The notes below the pieces were generated by a model, which saw nothing but the letters and a program-made list of their open reading frames with translations, did no database searches and had not been told where the DNA came from. Source: Bradyrhizobium sp. LTSP885 (GTDB taxonomy: Bacteria > Pseudomonadota > Alphaproteobacteria > Rhizobiales > Xanthobacteraceae). From it: a DNA stretch of 64,000 nt. The first letter of the stretch is position 1; each line of letters starts with the position of its first letter. Positions 60,609 through 64,000 of this stretch are shown here, one piece after another. The stretch is from positions 38,059 through 102,058 of the forward strand of contig NZ_JYMT01000027.1 of assembly GCF_000938305.1 (NCBI RefSeq). Reading direction: 5' to 3'. The position numbers were made by a program, and so were the translations under genes.

Positions 60609-63329
60609 CTAAGCCGCGAGTTTGCGCAGCACATAGTGCAGGATGCCACCATTGCGATAGTAATCGAGCTCGTCGAGCGTATCGATGCGGCAGAGCAGCG
60701 GGACGTCCCTCTTGGCACCGTCATTGGAGACGATTTCGGCCGTCAGCGTCTGACGCGGTTTCAAATCACCCTGGAGACCGCGGATCGTGACCTTCTCGTC
60801 GCCCTTCAGGGCGAGCGAAGACCAAGAGGTGCCCTCCTGGAAGGTGAGCGGAAGCACACCCATGCCGACCAGGTTGGAGCGGTGGATGCGCTCGAAGCTC
60901 TGGCAGATCACCGCACGCACGCCGAGCAGGCGCGTGCCCTTCGCGGCCCAGTCGCGCGACGAACCGTTGCCGTATTCAGCGCCGGCGAACACCACCAGCG
61001 GCACGCCTTCCTCCTGGTACTTCATCGCGGCGTCGTAGATCGGCATCTGCTCACCGTCGGGCCAATGCTTGGTCAGGCCGCCTTCCGGGATGTTGCCGTC
61101 GGCGCCCTTCAGCATGAAGTTCTTGATGCGGATGTTGGCAAAGGTGCCGCGCATCATGACTTCATGGTTGCCGCGCCGCGTCCCGTACTGGTTGAAGTCG
61201 GCGGGACGCACCTGATGTTCGCTGAGGAACTTGCCGGCGGGCGAGGTCAGCTTGATCGAACCGGCCGGCGAGATGTGGTCGGTGGTGATCTTGTCGCCGA
61301 ACATTGCAAGGATCCGCGCGTCGACCACGTCCTTGATCGGCTCGGGCTCCTTCTTCATGCCTTCGAAGTAGGGCGGGTTCTGCACATAGGTCGAGCTCAT
61401 GTTCCAGCGATAGGTCTCGCTTTCGACGGTCTTGATCTTGCGCCAGTTGGTATCGCCCTTAAACACGTCGGCGTACTTCTTCTTGAAGATCGTCGCGGTG
61501 ACGAACTTCTTCATGTAGGCGTTGATCTCCTTGGTCGTCGGCCAGATGTCCTTCAGGAACACCGGCTTGCCGTCCTTGCCGATGCCGATCGGCTCGACCG
61601 CGAGATCCTTGGTGACGGTGCCGGCAAGCGCGTGCGCCACGACCAGCGGCGGCGAGGCGAGGTAGTTCGCCTGCACGTCGGGCGAGACGCGACCTTCGAA
61701 GTTGCGGTTACCCGACAGCACGGCGGCGGCGACGATGCCGTTGTCGTTGATCGACTTCGAGATATCTTCCGGCAGCGGGCCGGAGTTACCGATGCAGGTG
61801 GTGCAGCCGAAGCCCACCAGGTTGAAGCCGACCTTGTCGAGATCGGTCTGCAGGCCGGAATTGGCGAGATATTCCGCCACCACCTGGCTGCCGGGCGCGA
61901 GCGAGGTCTTCACCCACGGCTTGGCCTTCAGGCCCTTGGCAGCCGCGTTGCGCGCAAGCAGGCCGGCACCGATCAGCACGCTCGGGTTCGAGGTGTTGGT
62001 GCAGGAGGTGATCGCGGCGATCACGACGTCGCCATGGCCAAGATCGAAGTCGCGGCCTTCGACGGGGAAGCGCTTCTGCTCGCCCTCGGGCTTCTTGTAC
62101 TCGTTGACCAAAGAGGTCGCGAAGCCGGACGCCACCGCCGGCAGCGCGATGCGGCCTTCGGGGCGCTTCGGTCCAGCCATCGACGGCACGACGTCGGCGA
62201 GGTCGAGCGTCAGCGTGGTGGTGAACACCGGATCGGCCGACTTGGCGGTGCGGAACAGGCCCTGCGCCTTGGCATAGGACGTCACCAGCTTGACGCGATC
62301 AGCCTTGCGGCCCGAGGTCTTCAGGTAATCGAGGGTCGCGGCATCGACCGGGAAGAAGCCGCAGGTCGCGCCGTATTCAGGCGCCATGTTGCCGATGGTC
62401 GCCTTGTCCGCAACCGAGAGGAAGTCGAGGCCCGGGCCGAAGAACTCGACGAATTTGCCGACCACGCCCTGCTTGCGCAGCATCTGGGTGACGGTCAGCA
62501 CGAGGTCGGTCGCGGTCACGCCTTCCTTGAGCTGGCCCTTGAGCTTGAAGCCGACAACCTCCGGCAGCAGCATCGACAGCGGCTGGCCGAGCATGCAGGC
62601 TTCCGCCTCGATGCCGCCGACGCCCCAGCCGAGCACGGCAAGGCCGTTGACCATCGTGGTGTGCGAGTCGGTGCCGACGAGCGAATCCGGATAGGCGACC
62701 TCGAAGGTGCCGGTCTTCTTGCCGACCGTCATCTTCTCCTTCTTGGTCCAGACCGTCTGCGCGAGATATTCGAGATTGACCTGATGGCAGATGCCGGTGC
62801 CGGGCGGCACCACCGAGAAGTTCGAGAACGCCTTCTGGCCCCACTTCAGGAACTCGTAGCGTTCCTGGTTCTGCTTGTATTCCTCGACGACGTTCTTGCC
62901 GAACGCCTTGTTGTCACCGAAGAAGTTGACGATCACCGAGTGGTCGATGACGAGATCGACCGGCACCAGCGGGTTGATCTTCTCGGCGTCGCCGCCGAGC
63001 TTCTGCATCGCGTTGCGCATCGCCGCGAGATCGACCACGGCCGGAACGCCGGTGAAGTCCTGCATCAGCACGCGCGCCGGGCGGAAGGCGATCTCGTGCT
63101 CGAGCTGGCGCTTCTTCAGCCACTTCGAGAACGCGACGATGTCGGCCTTCTTGACGGTGCGGTCGTCTTCATTGCGGAGCAGGTTCTCCAGCAGAACCTT
63201 CATCGAGTACGGCAGCTTCGAAATGCCCTTCAGTCCGTTCTTCTCTGCCGTGGGCAGGCTGTAATAGACGTAGGTCTTGCCACCGACCTTGAGGGTCTTG
63301 CGGCATTTGAAGCTGTCGAGCGATGTCAT
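60609..63329 (-). CDS. acnA: Aconitate hydratase A
   Basis: A 906-aa [4Fe-4S] enzyme interconverting citrate and isocitrate. The N-terminus MTSLDSFKCRKTLKVGGKTYVYYSLP is typical. Cluster cysteines are in ITSCTNTSNPSV and GFGCTTCIGNSGPLP; GTDSHTTMVNGLAVLGWGVGGIEAEA and YGNGSSRDWAAKG are other active-site blocks. It is divergent from ccmA across 236 nt containing an ICE-type palindrome, suggesting iron control through Irr. Confidence 0.98.
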   Translation of the reverse strand: MTSLDSFKCRKTLKVGGKTYVYYSLPTAEKNGLKGISKLPYSMKVLLENLLRNEDDRTVKKADIVAFSKWLKKRQLEHEIAFRPARVLMQDFTGVPAVVDLAAMRNAMQKLGGDAEKINPLVPVDLVIDHSVIVNFFGDNKAFGKNVVEEYKQNQERYEFLKWGQKAFSNFSVVPPGTGICHQVNLEYLAQTVWTKKEKMTVGKKTGTFEVAYPDSLVGTDSHTTMVNGLAVLGWGVGGIEAEACMLGQPLSMLLPEVVGFKLKGQLKEGVTATDLVLTVTQMLRKQGVVGKFVEFFGPGLDFLSVADKATIGNMAPEYGATCGFFPVDAATLDYLKTSGRKADRVKLVTSYAKAQGLFRTAKSADPVFTTTLTLDLADVVPSMAGPKRPEGRIALPAVASGFATSLVNEYKKPEGEQKRFPVEGRDFDLGHGDVVIAAITSCTNTSNPSVLIGAGLLARNAAAKGLKAKPWVKTSLAPGSQVVAEYLANSGLQTDLDKVGFNLVGFGCTTCIGNSGPLPEDISKSINDNGIVAAAVLSGNRNFEGRVSPDVQANYLASPPLVVAHALAGTVTKDLAVEPIGIGKDGKPVFLKDIWPTTKEINAYMKKFVTATIFKKKYADVFKGDTNWRKIKTVESETYRWNMSSTYVQNPPYFEGMKKEPEPIKDVVDARILAMFGDKITTDHISPAGSIKLTSPAGKFLSEHQVRPADFNQYGTRRGNHEVMMRGTFANIRIKNFMLKGADGNIPEGGLTKHWPDGEQMPIYDAAMKYQEEGVPLVVFAGAEYGNGSSRDWAAKGTRLLGVRAVICQSFERIHRSNLVGMGVLPLTFQEGTSWSSLALKGDEKVTIRGLQGDLKPRQTLTAEIVSNDGAKRDVPLLCRIDTLDELDYYRNGGILHYVLRKLAA

Positions 63330-63452
63330 GCGAGGGATCCCAATTTCTCAGTTATACCCGGCAAGGGTATTTGAACACCGTTGGCCGACACCGGCCAGAG
63401 GTTGGCCTGGTGACTTGCGGCCGCCGATCGTGTGCTGCATCAAGTTCCGGGC

Positions 63453-63472
63453 TTATAGAATCTTTCTAGAAG
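63453..63472. promoter_or_regulatory. ICE/Irr-type box between acnA and ccmA
   Basis: TTATAGAATCTTTCTAGAAG contains TAGAA-N3-TTCTA, the core of the iron control element recognised by Irr in Rhizobiales (TTTAGAA-N3-TTCTAAA type). It lies 124 nt from acnA and 94 nt from ccmA. On the acnA side it overlaps a TATAAG that could serve as -10. The sequence match is direct; binding is inference. Confidence 0.55.
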
Positions 63473-63565
63473 CACCGCCACACCGACAAGCGTGCGACAG
63501 CGTTGCGCGACCCAAAAATTCTCACACGGTAGCCAAAGATTTCAGAGGGCTGTGACAGGGCAAGC

Positions 63566-64000
63566 ATGCGGCTCTCGGGGCAAAATCTGACATGCGTGCG
63601 CGGCGGCCGCGAGGTATTTTCCAGCCTCGATTTTTCGGCCGCCTGCGGCAACGCCCTGGCCGTCACCGGCCCCAACGGCTCAGGCAAAACCTCGCTGCTG
63701 CGCATGGTTGCCGGCCTGCTGGTTCCCGCAGAGGGATCGATTGCGCTCGAGGGTGGCGAGGCCGAGCTGAGCCTGCCTGAACAAGCCCACTATCTCGGCC
63801 ACCGCGATGCGCTGAAGCCAGCGCTGACCGTGCTGGAAAATCTCTCCTTCTGGCGGGAATTCCTCGGCGGCGAGGCGCAGGACGCCCGGCAATGCCTTGG
63901 CGCCGTGGCGCTCGACCACGCCACGCATCTGCCGGCGGCTTATCTGTCGGCCGGCCAGCGCCGCCGCCTGTCGATCGCACGTCTGCTCGCGGTACGGCGG
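63566..64000 (+). CDS. ccmA: Heme exporter ATP-binding protein CcmA, partial
   Basis: Cytochrome c maturation ABC ATPase. 145 codons are visible before the right edge of a ~200-aa protein. Walker A VTGPNGSGKTSLLRMVAGLL, the CcmA-typical YLGHRDALKPALTVLENLSFW, and signature YLSAGQRRRLSIARLL are present. Divergent acnA-ccmABCD is a common order in this group. Start at the ATG 63566 (MRLSGQNLTC); the ICE-type box upstream suggests joint iron control with acnA. Confidence 0.94.
   Translation, partial: MRLSGQNLTCVRGGREVFSSLDFSAACGNALAVTGPNGSGKTSLLRMVAGLLVPAEGSIALEGGEAELSLPEQAHYLGHRDALKPALTVLENLSFWREFLGGEAQDARQCLGAVALDHATHLPAAYLSAGQRRRLSIARLLAVRR

Overview
The window is about 64 kb of GC-rich alphaproteobacterial chromosome. 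Gene content and order point to the Bradyrhizobium/Rhodopseudomonas/Nitrobacter group. The evidence is an F1 ATP synthase operon without Fo genes, an mdh-suc-lpd cluster, acnA divergent from ccmA, and family-typical short palindromic repeats. This placement is inference from gene content, since no rRNA is present. I saw no transposase, integrase of a mobile element, phage gene, toxin-antitoxin pair or CRISPR array, so this is ordinary core chromosome with scattered small repeats.

Layout. (1) 1-7.5 kb is a formate/molybdenum-cofactor block: fdsA (cut by the left edge), a fused fdsG-fdsB, a TusA-like sulfur carrier and moeA leftward, with fdhD-mobA divergent. (2) 7.6-15.7 kb holds tRNA-Ser(CGA), an alpha/beta hydrolase, an odd ROK-type kinase, an SDR/GlxA-type regulator pair, rplU-rpmA, a GNAT, an EamA transporter and a MaoC-like protein. 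(3) 15.9-26.6 kb is a long rightward housekeeping run: obgE, proB, proA, nadD, rsfS, rlmH, an EnvC-like protein, ctpA, a YibQ-like protein and two Nudix (RppH-like) genes. (4) 26.6-28.6 kb carries a membrane class III cyclase gene bracketed by inverted copies of a 106-bp MITE-like repeat. (5) 28.6-33.7 kb is atpHAGDC, leftward. (6) 34-39.5 kb has rlpA, priA, xerC and two membrane proteins. (7) 39.5-50.8 kb is a leftward TCA-cycle cluster: mdh, sucC, DUF1579, a secreted protein, sucD, sucA, sucB, an SDR and lpd. (8) 50.9-60.4 kb has zapE, thpR, a TesA-like lipase divergent from a YbbA/YbbP-type ABC transporter, a BI-1 protein, a GNAT, DUF2794, a probable structured RNA and DUF1223. (9) 60.6-64 kb has acnA divergent from ccmA, which is cut by the right edge.

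How it fits together. The TCA genes (mdh, sucCD, sucAB, lpd, acnA), F1-ATPase and NAD-linked formate dehydrogenase form the energy metabolism core. moeA, mobA, fdhD and the TusA-like gene supply and sulfurate the molybdenum cofactor of the formate dehydrogenase. Four sequence signals tie the parts to regulation: a nearly identical 20-bp palindrome in front of both fds and sucC, an Irr/ICE-like box between acnA and ccmA, a CtrA-type box upstream of rlpA, and a leader hairpin before rplU.

The most unusual protein is the ROK-type kinase at 8993-10168. Its motifs occur in circularly permuted order and it ends in a Lys/Glu/Ala-rich tail. Intergenic stretches over 300 bases are 33669-34299 (only a hairpin and a CtrA-type box seen) and 59100-59600 (the candidate RNA).
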